Part shown: positions 24,401-34,626 of the stretch, piece after piece
Position numbering within the stretch: position 1 is the first letter of the stretch
Layout: the number at the start of each line of letters is the position of its first letter
From: Bolinopsis microptera
Lineage: Eukaryota; Ctenophora; Tentaculata; Lobata; Bolinopsidae
Assembly (NCBI RefSeq): GCF_026151205.1
Contig: NC_087073.1
Span: 806,001 to 870,000, forward strand
Reading direction: 5' to 3'
DNA length: 64,000 bases
Notes under the pieces: generated by a model
Database searches by the model: none
The model's input: the letters and a program-made list of their open reading frames with translations, nothing else
What the model was told of the DNA's origin: nothing
Position numbers and translations under genes: made by a program

Positions 24401-25722
24401 TGTCTATCAAGACCCCTGAGCACGTTTTCAAACTTTTCAAGGAATTTTTTAGGGCTTGTGGATGGCGAGCGGTAGAAATTTACGATGATTTTTGTCTTAT
24501 TTCCGTTTTTAAAATTGTTGATTTTAAGCAATTGAAATTCTCCGCAAGTAACTTCTTCTGGACTCAGATTGAGTTCGAGTTCCTGTATTTTATCGTAATC
24601 ACAAACGCGTTTGTTAACATAGAGCGCAAGACCACCTCCTTTTCCAGATTTACGTGCAGGTTCTTTGATAAAGGGCTCGTAAAACTGTTCGATTTCAATG
24701 TCGTTCAGACCATTAGGAATATTAGAAATTTTACAGTTGGTTTCATTGAGGCAGATGAGGTCAAATTTGGAGAATGTTTCTATTTCTTCACTAAAATTTG
24801 AGATATTCTTCACGAGTGATCTAACGTTTAATGAAAGTATCTTAAATTCGCGATTGCTAGGGGTCTTGATATTATCAGGGTGTTGGTACTTACAGCTAAC
24901 CAATATCTCCGATATACAATTGTTGAGATCGATTTCGCTGGAATCTATTTCATCAGTAAGTTCGCCTATTTGATTCAGTACGTGAGAACGAATATAGGGG
25001 TTAAAAGTGGGGGTTATTGTATTGTAATTATCATTAAGTTCGTAGGAAGTTACTCTATAGCCAGGTATTAGGTTTAGACAGCATGTAATACAACCAAGAT
25101 AATCTTTGAGGCATTTTTTATGAACTGGTTTGTCACATACAGGACAAATGAAAACATTTCTAGGAGCATAAGACCACCCGAAGCAACTTGAGCATTGTGA
25201 TTTGAAACTAGGTTCAACCATTGTTCAAGATGTGTAAATACCAGATATCTGTGAATAATTAAGTAAGATATTAAATAGATAAGAGTGTATAGTATGGTGT
25301 ATAGAATAGCTTGTACAGTCTAAGAATATGTATAAAAAGCTAATGTGTGTGCGTGTGAATGAATGAGGAATAAACTGTGTGCTGAGAAAGCGTAAAGATG
25401 AAAAAGAAAACTTGTTAGACCTACCTATCAAGAACTATACAGCTCTGTGTGTAGATAGAATCGTAACGTAGTCTACAATATTACAATATTACGATAGCGG
25501 TACTGATTTCAGAACTATTCTAAAGTGTTTAAAAAACTCGGGCTAGAATTCTAGTAACTTACGATAAGCTGATAAGAGCACGGGCATGACTATATATTTT
25601 CATGCGAGGGTTTTCATTATAACCATAAGATGTAAGCTATAATCCCTTAAAGATTTTGTAAAAATTTTGTGAAAATTTTGGCGCGGCAAGTATAAGTAGT
25701 AGGCTGGGGTACGGCTTTGTGA
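21412..25722 (-). mobile_element. Non-LTR retrotransposon, Jockey/CR1-type, about 4.3 kb
   Basis: The element interrupts unit 4 between tctgttttgtat and gtatacaacaagc, which are adjacent in other units. It has about 0.5 kb of 5' leader (25222-25722), one ORF and about 0.33 kb of 3' UTR ending in a short AAAAC-like repeat (21412-21425) rather than a long poly(A), as seen in CR1/L2-related elements. No clean target-site duplication could be fixed. It appears full-length and has no disabling mutation. Confidence 0.85.
21739..25221 (-). CDS. Retrotransposon polyprotein: zinc finger, APE endonuclease, reverse transcriptase (1160 aa)
   Basis: Single ORF for target-primed reverse transcription. Residues 10-48 form a Cys/His zinc-binding module resembling a PHD or RING (CSSC, CPVC, H34, C37, CITCC). 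Residues about 126-360 are an APE-type endonuclease: LNVRSL near 131, catalytic E160 in CLNET, GDANIDL near 283, IDHVYTN near 328 and MSDHLAV near 349. Residues about 650-885 are the reverse transcriptase: NYRPISLL, QYGFRPGRSCEHAL, LDYSKAFDVLDH, GVPQGSILGPLLF and the catalytic YADD at 832-835. The C-terminus is a thumb-like region; no RNase H is evident. Domain order and motifs fit the Jockey/CR1 group with a single ORF. The intact frame suggests recent activity. Confidence 0.93.
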   Translation of the reverse strand: MVEPSFKSQCSSCFGWSYAPRNVFICPVCDKPVHKKCLKDYLGCITCCLNLIPGYRVTSYELNDNYNTITPTFNPYIRSHVLNQIGELTDEIDSSEIDLNNCISEILVSCKYQHPDNIKTPSNREFKILSLNVRSLVKNISNFSEEIETFSKFDLICLNETNCKISNIPNGLNDIEIEQFYEPFIKEPARKSGKGGGLALYVNKRVCDYDKIQELELNLSPEEVTCGEFQLLKINNFKNGNKTKIIVNFYRSPSTSPKKFLEKFENVLRGLDRHSRKQIVFLGDANIDLIKYDTDAYSQDLISLLEKYGFAQTVSKPTRVTDHSATLIDHVYTNHVTNVISCNVVTLDMSDHLAVSTTISLGATPSLNERFRSQRVKNNNTSLKLEARVFNEANHAKFKELIVSETWDDATSSTCADEQYNSIYQTYMKHYNTAYPLKRDSSRRKFERADPKPWILPWLEAACNRKKLLFFEKTINPSQKNCDAYDKMKKFCHKHVNLAKEKYYKKMFDKHQNCSKSQWKIINGLLNRNRKKFGHTRLKDDDGTIISSDLAVAEKFNGYFSGIAASIKRQIAARRTFDPGGFKHFLKASCSNSMFLKPTSHGEVQKIISGLKNKSTLDCKIEPLKIANSCENFTRALANVINCSFSSGTFPNALKTAKVVPIHKGGSKLEVANYRPISLLGSFSKIYEKLMHARVLEFLDKNDSLFENQYGFRPGRSCEHALLNAQNSILHSLNKKQISLLLLLDYSKAFDVLDHETLLKKLDHYGIRGVAHEWFRSYLCNRSQYVTLNGTCSSSMPIVYGVPQGSILGPLLFVIYINDLPGISDFAKFILYADDANILISGTTLEEIQLKANQLISRLVDWVGVNGLSLNVKKTCYMIFTRKRIDFSGFNLSIDNTVIERKTEARFLGVILDEKLTWQKHITAVRIKMGRYLGVMYKLKHLLPIKARLNIFQSLIQSHLNFCSLVWGFASKCHIESLFTKQKQGIRAVMSGYVNYRYKDGNPPEHTKSAFRLHNILTVHSVIVKNALILLHKVRNMPSLLPKSIKELFPHDIPTYNSTFEHNLSWFTTYNGPTFRNTLFFKGPMLSITKQSKDITIPSSTFSIEIFKNSAKRELLKLQSSGDDENWPNFLLYSIPGLRKSQREGRSQIDYSTELVSDNA

Positions 25723-26828
25723 GTATACAACAAGCATTCCCAAACTTTCTTCGAAAGTGCACTCCTAGCAGCCGTCCAACTGATATTGTTAACACAGAGA
25801 AGCTTGACGATGTCTCTCTTCTCGTTTGATAGGGCAAATTTGAAATTTTTCGAAGAAAATTTCAAAATATTGCAAAATTGTGAAAAATTGAAAATGGGCT
25901 TTGACACATTTTTGCAAGAAATAACTAACATATAAGACCTAACAAGCATTCTCAAAACCGATTTCATTTGATTTGCTCCTTCATAAAATAGAAAAATTAT
26001 AATTTCAAATTTGCACACGAGACTCGAAGTTGAAACACCCTGTAGAGCGCGCTGATTTGAGCGGGGTTTGATTTGGTTTGACACACAAGAACGTTTGTCT
26101 TATATTGAAAGACAGTGACATTTTCTACTGGTATGTTTGATATATCGAGTTTTATTTGGTTTTAAATGATGTGTTTTTAAGAGTGTTATTTTATTAAAGA
26201 TTAAAGAAATGTGTAAGAATTATCAGATTGTAAGTTTTAATCAGCTCCTTTAAACTGTAGATGATATGAGTAATTAATCTGTTATCTTTCATCTTGTAAG
26301 AAATGATTAACATCATTTCTGTAAAAATATAGTGTACTGATATATTAAACTTTGTTTGACGAGTTTAGTAATTTTTTGACTTCTGTTTGTGGAGTATGGA
26401 CAGTAATAACGTGCCCGTAAAAGATTGGTCGATATCTCAGGACTTTTACTTGAACTTTTGTTGACTTTCAGGAAGAATTCAGTCTTTCGTTGCTGGGAAA
26501 ATTTGATTTTTTTACTGTAGAATTATATTTTTGATTGTCTTGTATGATTTTTATTGCAATATTTTCAGAATATACTCGGGTGTTTTATTTCAATATATAA
26601 GTGTTGGAACTTCTTTAAAAAAATTCTATCTCCACAGCAATTCACATCTGCTACACAAATTAAAGCAAAATATATAACAACGAATATTTAAATAAAAGAC
26701 GATCATTCAATAATTTTGGATAACTTAAATCAAATACATTCGAGCACTGGTTAGTGATCGACTAAGTTAACAGTCATCGATATTCGATACTCATGGAATT
26801 TAAAAAAGTAAAAGCAACTGCTGTCTTT

Positions 26829-27001
26829 GGGGTCGTTCGCATATATCACGTGATCAGCCGAGGGGGGAGGGGGGTTTCCAAATGATTACGCTAGTATATT
26901 TTGATACAATATTTATGTGTAAAACTGATTACGGAGTCGAGGGGGGCCGGGGGGGGTAAAAAATTGACCAAAAAGTGATTACGTAATATGTGAACGACCC
27001 C
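26829..27001. mobile_element. MITE-like element, unit 5 copy
   Basis: Same ends as 106-276. Confidence 0.55.
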
Positions 27002-27259
27002 TTATCAGTTATGTCACTATTAGTGCCTGATATTCATTCTTATGGCCGGAAAAATGGGTTGTATAATGTATACATACAATGTAATTGTATAATGTATAAA
27101 TACAATGTAGTTGGCAGGCTCACCGAATAGTCGTTTAGTGTGTTTGTGGCTTGCTGAGTCGGCCTTGTCAGAACTCTACTGAGCTCTCGTTTCAAGTAAC
27201 CTCTGATGTTGTGGTATACTTCACTTTCTCGGTGTCTTCCTCCCTTTACTGACTCTTAC

Positions 27260-27450
27260 TCACTTCTTCCTGCTGACCCTCATGATGATCCACAGAATGA
27301 CCCAGGAGAGGAACATGCCCAGAGTAACTGCCCCTAAGAACATGATGAAGAGGATCACATCAACACTCAGACAATCCGAGTCCGGACCCGAACAGTCCGT
27401 GTTGTTATCTCCAGCCGCTACCCCCGGTATTAGCAGAACACACCACCATA
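27260..27450 (-). CDS. Protein B exon, unit 5
   Basis: Two silent changes in the membrane helix (CTG/CTC and GCC/GCA). Residues just upstream (YERL to YKCL in the long ORF) change, consistent with that upstream part not being translated in this frame. Confidence 0.5.
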
Positions 27451-27803
27451 CTAAGCATTTGTAGCGACCCCTCCATTCGCTCCTGTACTTGAGGTGGCCT
27501 CCTCCTTCGTCTTCTCCTTCTTCTCTTCTTTTGGCTTCTTCTCCTCCTTCTTCTTGTCCGCACCCTTTTTCTTGGCAGCGGGGGCGCCTATCTGAGAGCA
27601 TTTGATAATGAACTGCAGGACGACGTATGAAACTACCAGCCCCCCAATAAACGCAGCTGCAACTACTAGGAAGTAGGCCTGGTTGTCCGGACAGTCTATA
27701 AGGTTCTCGTCTTTTTGTCTGTTCGGGTCAGTGTAACTGATGTTATTACACTCTTTCCCCTTCTCTTTTTCTTCTTCTGATCTTACAGCAGTGAGGCACC
27801 AAC
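27451..27803 (-). CDS. Small lysine-rich membrane protein exon (protein A, unit 5, lacking upstream exon)
   Basis: Intact 353-bp exon with the most divergence from unit 1, including ACG/ACA and AAC/AAT in the last codons, all silent. The upstream first-exon candidate is replaced by the 21-bp satellite, so this copy may be unexpressed or driven by other sequence. Confidence 0.55.
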
Positions 27804-27888
27804 CTAGAATAGTATTTGTTAAACTTAAGGTCTGGAGTATCTACTTCCTTCTACAGTGGTGTTACAGTGTGTGTAATAGTGTACTGTT

Positions 27889-28455
27889 AAAGTGTTTTAG
27901 TGCGTGACACGTGTGTTTTAGTGCGTGACACGTGTGTTTTAGTGCGTGACACGTGTGTTTTAGTGCGTGACACGTGTGTTTTAGTGCGTGACACGTGTGT
28001 TTTAGTGCGTGACACGTGTGTTTTAGTGCGTGACACGTGTGTTTTAGTGCGTGACACGTGTGTTTTAGTGCGTGACACGTGTGTTTTAGTGAGTGACACG
28101 TGTGTTTTAGTGCGTGACACGTGTGTTTTAGTGCGTGACACGTGTGTTTAAGTGCGTGACACGTGTGTTTTAGTGCGTGACACGTGTGTTTTAGTGCGTG
28201 ACACGTGTGTTTTAGTGCGTGACACGTGTGTTTTAGTGCGTGACACGTGTGTTTTAGTGCGTGACACGTGTGTTTTAGTGCGTGACACGTGTGTTTTAGT
28301 GCGTGACACGTGTGTTTTAGTGCGTGACACGTGTGTTTAAGTGCGTGACACGTTTGTTTTAGTGCGTGACACGTGTGTTTAAGTGCGTGACACGTGTGTT
28401 TAAGTGCGTGACACGTGTGTTTTAGTGCGTGACACGTGTGTTTTAGTGCGTGATA
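27889..28455. repeat. 21-bp minisatellite, about 27 copies
   Basis: Unit cgtgacacgtgtgttttagt plus one base, carrying a CACGTG-like core. The same motif occurs as one or two copies at the matching place inside the small-gene intron of units 1 to 4 (for example 6560-6585 and 19405-19450). It therefore expanded from native unit sequence at the edge of the duplicated array. Both strands read as 7-residue repeat ORFs, which are not genes. Confidence 0.95.
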
Positions 28456-29348
28456 AGTTTTATGCTTTTGTATTCACACCCTTTAGTTAGGATACATCGA
28501 TAAAAATGAAAGTACAGAATAACAAGGTACACTGTCACTAACAGTTAAATCGGTCTGTAGACTCTAAATTAAAAACTATACATAGTAAATTCTAAACTGT
28601 AAATTGTAAACTGTAAATTCTACACTGCAATAACTGTAAAATGTACACTTTGAGCTGTACTCTAATCTGTACTGCATATTAACTACATAATATGTAGTTT
28701 ACAAAGTGAACGTAAGTCGTATATCTCTTAGCCGTCCATAAACTATCATGTTGCTTTCTAACACATCCAACATAATACTAACTTATTAAACGAGTGATTT
28801 TCAAAGTAGCCCAATAAAACAAAAGCTACCGAAACTAAACGAAGTGTGAAGCTACAAATGTATAAAGTGAAGGGAAGCAGGGGGTAGTCACGTGATGCCC
28901 ATATAAGGTAATCAATCTGCGTAACTAATTGAAAATCTCATGATCAGCTTGGCTACTAGGAGAGGCAGACCAACAAGCCAGGATTGCAGTTTTGTTAGTT
29001 AGCGGTGGCAGTATTATTAGTAGTATTATTAGTAGTAGTAGTAGTAGCTGGTTTCTATATACTGTAGGGGAAGTGGAGATGAGATTTGTTCAGCTTTTGT
29101 TTGGCCGTTTCCTGATCATCATGAGTACTTATTTGTTAGCCTTTTGAGGTTACATCAACATATTATTTGGAAGGACAGGAATCGTATAATTTAGCTGGTA
29201 CCAGTGGGACTCCTTATACGGTCTAATCTATATATACTCTAATGGCTATGATATAAAAATTCACTAACTTAAGTAAAGGTATTTGAGCACTTAATGGTTT
29301 CTGCTGACAGTATTTTTATTGAACTTTAAAGGAAACAGATTTGCTTAA
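28456..29348. other. Unique AT-rich sequence, no gene seen
   Basis: No coding exon could be supported. Contains small internal repeats of ctgtaaatt-type (28560-28680), a CCATATAAGG CArG-type box near 28900 like the one in the tandem units, and an AGT/ATT triplet run at 29012-29047. Confidence 0.5.
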
Positions 29349-29594
29349 TTCAGGTATTTAAGCTGGTTACTCAAACTAGGCTTTCTTAATTCAGCTATTT
29401 AAGCTGGTTACTCAAACTAGGCTTTCTTAATTCAGCTATTTAAGCTGGTTACTCAAACTAGGCTTTCTTAATTCAGCTATTTAAGCTGGTTACTCAAACT
29501 AGGCTTTCTTAATTCAGCTATTTAAGCTGGTTACTCAAACTAGGCTTTCTTAATTCAGCTATTTAAGCTGGTTACTCAAACTAGGCTTTCTGCA
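29349..29594. repeat. 41-bp minisatellite, 6 copies
   Basis: Unit begins ttcagctatttaagctggtt; starts at 29349, 29390, 29431, 29472, 29513 and 29554. The first copy has one variant base. Confidence 0.95.
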
Positions 29595-30216
29595 AAGAGG
29601 CCAGACATTTTTCAAGCTGGGAATTTATTGCTTTAGCTCCAAGAGTGGACTATAATTATCATAATGAGCAAGATTAATCGCATAAATCGCAAACAAGAGG
29701 GATCGCTATAATGTCAGAAGCAGCAAGTGCACTCAGTGCACATTGTGCAGAGTGCATACACCACATGTGCACGGTGTCCGTGGTGTCTGCACATGCTGCT
29801 GCTTCTGTTCGTATTCTCGGTGATTTATAGATACACACGGACGGGAAAGTAAACAAGTGAGCAGTGGTGTTACGTTGCCTGTTGGCACTGCAAGTGAGGG
29901 GGGTGCTCACAAGGTACAACAAAAGATATGCCGGCCTCAAAAGGGAACCACAAGTAAAAACCTATACTCCTATAAGAACAAATAAAAGGTATACCAACAG
30001 AGCATGTGGATCTAACAAGCAAGTAAGAGTTATTAGAGGTACCCGAGTTGTCCGTGTACCACGACAACCGCTCATTATACCGAACTAGAGGCTGTATGTG
30101 ACTAAGAACTATTGCACAAGTAGGGACCTGCTCGCCACATTACTCTCTCTCTCTCTCTTCATGTCATAACACTATTATATATCTACCTTAGAGGCTGTAA
30201 TCAGGTAAATCAGGGT
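29595..30216. other. Unique sequence, no supported gene
   Basis: Overlapping ORFs of 65-88 codons on both strands have no recognisable domain. A short CT run lies at 30144-30158, just before the 42-bp array. Confidence 0.45.
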
Positions 30217-33200
30217 ACTTGTAGTGGTGTGGTAAGCAGTATAATGAGTACCTCCCCCACTTGTAGCGGTGTGGTAAGCAGTATAATGAGTACCTCCCCC
30301 CACTTGTAGCAGTGTGGTAAGCAGTATAATGAGTACCTCCCCCACTTGTAGCGGTGTGGTAAGCAGTATAATGAGTACCTCCCCCCACTTGTAGCAGTGT
30401 GGTAAGCAGTATAATGAGAACCTCCCCCACTTGTAGCGGTGTGGTAAGCATTATAATGAGTATCTCCCCCACTTGTAGCGGTGTGGTAAGCAGTATAATG
30501 AGTACCTCCCCCACTTGTAGCAGTGTGGTAAGCAGTATAATGAGTACCTCCCCCACTTGTAGCGGTGTGGTAAGCATTATAATGAGTATCTCCCCCACTT
30601 GTAGCGGTGTGGTAAGCAGTATAATGAGTACCTCCCCCACTTGTAGTGGTGTGGTAAGCAGTATAATGAGTACCTCCCCCACTTGTAGCGGTGTGGTAAG
30701 CAGTATAATGAGTACCTCCCCCACTTGTAGCGGTGTGGTAAGCAGTATAATGAGTACCTCCCCCACTTGTAGCGGTGTGGTAAGCAGTATAATGAGTACC
30801 TCCCCCACTTGTAGCGGTGTGGTAAGCAGTATAATGAGTACCTCCCCCACTTGTAGCGGTGTGGTAAGCAGTATAATGAGTACCTCCCCACTTGTAGCGG
30901 TGTGGTAAGCAGTATAATGAGTACCTCCCCCACTTGTAGCGGTGTGGTAAGCAGTATAATGAGTACCTCCCCCACTTGTAGCGGTGTGGTAAGCAGTATA
31001 ATGAGTACCTCCCCCACTTGTAGCGGTGTGGTAAGCAGTATAATGAGTACCTCCCCCACTTGTAGCGGTGTGGTAAGCAGTATAATGAGTACCTCCCCCA
31101 CTTGTAGCGGTGTGGTAAGCAGTATAATGAGTACCTCCCCCACTTGTAGCGGTGTGGTAAGCAGTATAATGAGTACCTCCCCCACTTGTAGCGGTGTGGT
31201 AAGCAGTATAATGAGTACCTCCCCCACTTGTAGCGGTGTGGTAAGCAGTATAATGAGTACCTCCCCCACTTGTAGCGGTGTGGTAAGCAGTATAATGAGT
31301 ACCTCCCCCACTTGTAGCGGTGTGGTAAGCAGTATAATGAGTACCTCCCCCACTTGTAGCGGTGTGGTAAGCAGTATAATGAGTACCTCCCCCACTTGTA
31401 GCGGTGTGGTAAGCAGTATAATGAGTACCTCCCCCACTTGTAGCGGTGTGGTAAGCAGTATAATGAGTACCTCCCCCACTTGTAGCGGTGTGGTAAGCAG
31501 TATAATGAGTACCTCCCCCACTTGTAGCGGTGTGGTAAGCAGTATAATGAGTACCTCCCCCACTTGTAGCGGTGTGGTAAGCAGTATAATGAGTACCTCC
31601 CCCACTTGTAGCGGTGTGGTAAGCAGTATAATGAGTACCTCCCCCACTTGTAGCGGTGTGGTAAGCAGTATAATGAGTACCTCCCCCACTTGTAGCGGTG
31701 TGGTAAGCAGTATAATGAGTACCTCCCCCACTTGTAGCGGTGTGGTAAGCAGTATAATGAGTACCTCCCCCACTTGTAGCGGTGTGGTAAGCAGTATAAT
31801 GAGTACCTCCCCCACTTGTAGCGGTGTGGTAAGCAGTATAATGAGTACCTCCCCCACTTGTAGCGGTGTGGTAAGCAGTATAATGAGTACCTCCCCCACT
31901 TGTAGCGGTGTGGTAAGCAGTATAATGAGTACCTCCCCCACTTGTAGCGGTGTGGTAAGCAGTATAATGAGTACCTCCCCCACTTGTAGCGGTGTGGTAA
32001 GCAGTATAATGAGTACCTCCCCCACTTGTAGCGGTGTGGTAAGCAGTATAATGAGTACCTCCCCCACTTGTAGCGGTGTGGTAAGCAGTATAATGAGTAC
32101 CTCCCCCACTTGTAGCGGTGTGGTAAGCAGTATAATGAGTACCTCCCCCACTTGTAGCGGTGTGGTAAGCAGTATAATGAGTACCTCCCCCACTTGTAGC
32201 GGTGTGGTAAGCAGTATAATGAGTACCTCCCCCACTTGTAGCGGTGTGGTAAGCAGTATAATGAGTACCTCCCCCACTTGTAGCGGTGTGGTAAGCAGTA
32301 TAATGAGTACCTCCCCCACTTGTAGCGGTGTGGTAAGCAGTATAATGAGTACCTCCCCCACTTGTAGCGGTGTGGTAAGCAGTATAATGAGTACCTCCCC
32401 CACTTGTAGCGGTGTGGTAAGCAGTATAATGAGTACCTCCCCCACTTGTAGCGGTGTGGTAAGCAGTATAATGAGTACCTCCCCCACTTGTAGCGGTGTG
32501 GTAAGCAGTATAATGAGTACCTCCCCCACTTGTAGCGGTGTGGTAAGCAGTATAATGAGTACCTCCCCCACTTGTAGCGGTGTGGTAAGCAGTATAATGA
32601 GTACCTCCCCCACTTGTAGCGGTGTGGTAAGCAGTATAATGAGTACCTCCCCCACTTGTAGCGGTGTGGTAAGCAGTATAATGAGTACCTCCCCCACTTG
32701 TAGCGGTGTGGTAAGCAGTATAATGAGTACCTCCCCCACTTGTAGCGGTGTGGTAAGCAGTATAATGAGTACCTCCCCCACTTGTAGCGGTGTGGTAAGC
32801 AGTATAATGAGTACCTCCCCCACTTGTAGCGGTGTGGTAAGCAGTATAATGAGTACCTCCCCCACTTGTAGCGGTGTGGTAAGCAGTATAATGAGTACCT
32901 CCCCCACTTGTAGCGGTGTGGTAAGCAGTATAATGAGTACCTCCCCCACTTGTAGCGGTGTGGTAAGCAGTATAATGAGTACCTCCCCCACTTGTAGCGG
33001 TGTGGTAAGCAGTATAATGAGTACCTCCCCCACTTGTAGCGGTGTGGTAAGCAGTATAATGAGTACCTCCCCCACTTGTAGCGGTGTGGTAAGCAGTATA
33101 ATGAGTACCTCCCCCACTTGTAGCGGTGTGGTAAGCAGTATAATGAGTACCTCCCCCACTTGTAGCGGTGTGGTAAGCAGTATAATGAGTACCTCCCCCA

Positions 33201-33828
33201 CTTGTAGCGGTGTGGTAAGCAGTATAATGAGTACCTCCCCCACTTGTAGCGGTGTGGTAAGAGTATAATGAGTACCTCCCCCACTTGTAGTGGTGTGGTA
33301 AGCAGTATAATGAGTACCTCCCCCACTTGTAGCGGTGTGGTAAGCAGTATAATGAGTACCTCCCCCACTTGTAGCGGTGTGGTAAGGAGTATAATGAGTA
33401 CCTCCCCCACTTGTAGTGGTGTGGTAAGCAGTATAATGAGTACCTCCCCCACTTGTAGCGGTGTGGTAAGGAGTATAATGAGTACCTCCCCCACTTGTAG
33501 CGGTGTGGTAAGCAGTATAATGAGTACCTCCCCCACTTGTAGCGGTGTGGTAAGCAGTATAATGAGAACCTCCCCCACTTGTAGCGGTGTGGTAAGCAGT
33601 ATAATGAGTACCTCCCCCACTTGTAGCGGTGTGGTAAGCAGTATAATGAGTACCTCCCCCACTTGTAGCGGTGTGGTAAGCAGTATAATGAGAACCTCCC
33701 CCACTTGTAGTGGTGTGGTAAGCAGTATAATGAGTACCTCCCCCACTTGTAGCGGTGTGGTAAGCAGTATAATGAGTACCTCCCCCACTTGTAGCGGTGT
33801 GGTAAGCAGTATAATGTGTACCTCCCCT
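30217..33828. repeat. 42-bp minisatellite, about 86 copies (3.6 kb)
   Basis: Unit contains gtagcggtgtggtaagcagt followed by ataatgagtacctcccccac. Because 42 is a multiple of 3 and most frames lack stops, it makes false ORFs up to 1192 codons, including VVSSIMSTSPTCSG repeats on the plus strand. The middle (about 30902-33255) is almost perfectly uniform, while variants (tagtgg, cagtgt, gagaac, single-base indels) cluster at both ends, as expected for repeated homogenisation from the centre. Each unit carries a donor-like GGTAAGC. Confidence 0.97.
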
Positions 33829-34044
33829 ATCGTTACACACAGCTTCTATACTGTATAACTGTATATATATATTATATATTATGTATATATAACTACAACT
33901 GTACCGGTTAATGGTTTAAATTATAGGTCAACCTAGCAATTCTAGTAGTGTAACTATGGTAACTAGCAATGCTTGCGGAGTGCTTGCTTCCTCTTGCCAG
34001 TCTGTAATTCTAAAGGATATGTTTTATTTGTTGATAAGAAAAGA
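33829..34044. other. AT-rich flank of the 42-bp array
   Basis: Contains a TA-rich run at about 33860-33890. No gene seen. Confidence 0.5.
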
Positions 34045-34220
34045 ATCCTAACGACAGAAGAGAAACGCTGGAAGGCTACTCAGGCAGATAATGTAATCTA
34101 ACGTGGTGTGATGACGTCACGTGGTGTAATGACGTCACGTGTTGTGATGACGTCACGTGGTGTGATGAATCCTAACGACAGAAGAGAAACGCTGGGAGGC
34201 TACTCAGGCAGATAATGTAA
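34045..34220. promoter_or_regulatory. Three phased CRE palindromes between two copies of a 53-bp repeat
   Basis: TGACGTCA, the full CREB/ATF palindrome, occurs at 34112-34119, 34130-34137 and 34148-34155, exactly 18 bp apart, each followed by CGTG. The cluster is bracketed by direct copies of a segment starting aatcctaacgacagaagaga (34045 and 34167). The binding-site role is inferred; this may simply be a short satellite. No adjacent gene was identified. Confidence 0.45.
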
Positions 34221-34626
34221 TGCTGGTTCTAATTATCCCTCGTTTGGTCATGTGTCAATGTGGAGGAATCTTTTGAACATTCTAACCGCGAGTACTATCG
34301 TGACGGCGTGACTGTGCTAACTAAAGGAATAAATGATGGACTAAAGAAGCTTAGAATGGTTTTTAGTTTCGTTCACTGAGACTTATATTTTGTCACAAAG
34401 CAGTGAACTCAAGCATATAAATGCAACAAAACTTCTACACTCAAGTAAAAAAGCAACCACACTGCACTGCTAGGAGATTGGTGGTGCGGATAAATTTACC
34501 ATATTCGTGGTAATGAATGCCATATTTACGGTAATTGAAGCCAAATAAAGGAAACAGCGGAACCGATAAATTCAAATTAACGTCGATTACTCCAGTAATG
34601 GAGCAGGAATGTGCGTGATTGACCTC
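34221..34626. other. Unique sequence, no gene seen
   Basis: No exon-like open frame with splice sites found. Confidence 0.4.

Larger units (their letters stand above)
18152..26723. repeat. Segmental tandem repeat, unit 4 (8572 bp, rearranged)
   Basis: Fourth copy. It follows the other units to about 20392, then DHHC exons A to D are missing and replaced by about 409 bp of unrelated sequence. It resumes at 20802 and is interrupted again by the retrotransposon at about 21412-25722. Confidence 0.93.
26724..27895. repeat. Segmental tandem repeat, truncated unit 5
   Basis: Fifth copy. It matches the other units through the small-gene exons and stops where a 21-bp minisatellite begins (about 27895). 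The first-exon candidate, the intergenic promoter region and the whole DHHC gene are absent, so this is the right edge of the array. Confidence 0.93.

Noticed and set aside
27887-28340. ORFs with RDTCVLV / TKTHVSR repeats
   Set aside because: 21-bp satellite open on both strands.
29674-30088. Overlapping ORFs of 65-88 codons
   Set aside because: Opposite-strand overlap, no domain, no splice support.
30210-33840. ORFs of 788 to 1192 codons on both strands
   Set aside because: They are translations of a 42-bp satellite in several frames at once. The unit length is a multiple of 3 and most frames lack stops, so the length carries no coding signal.
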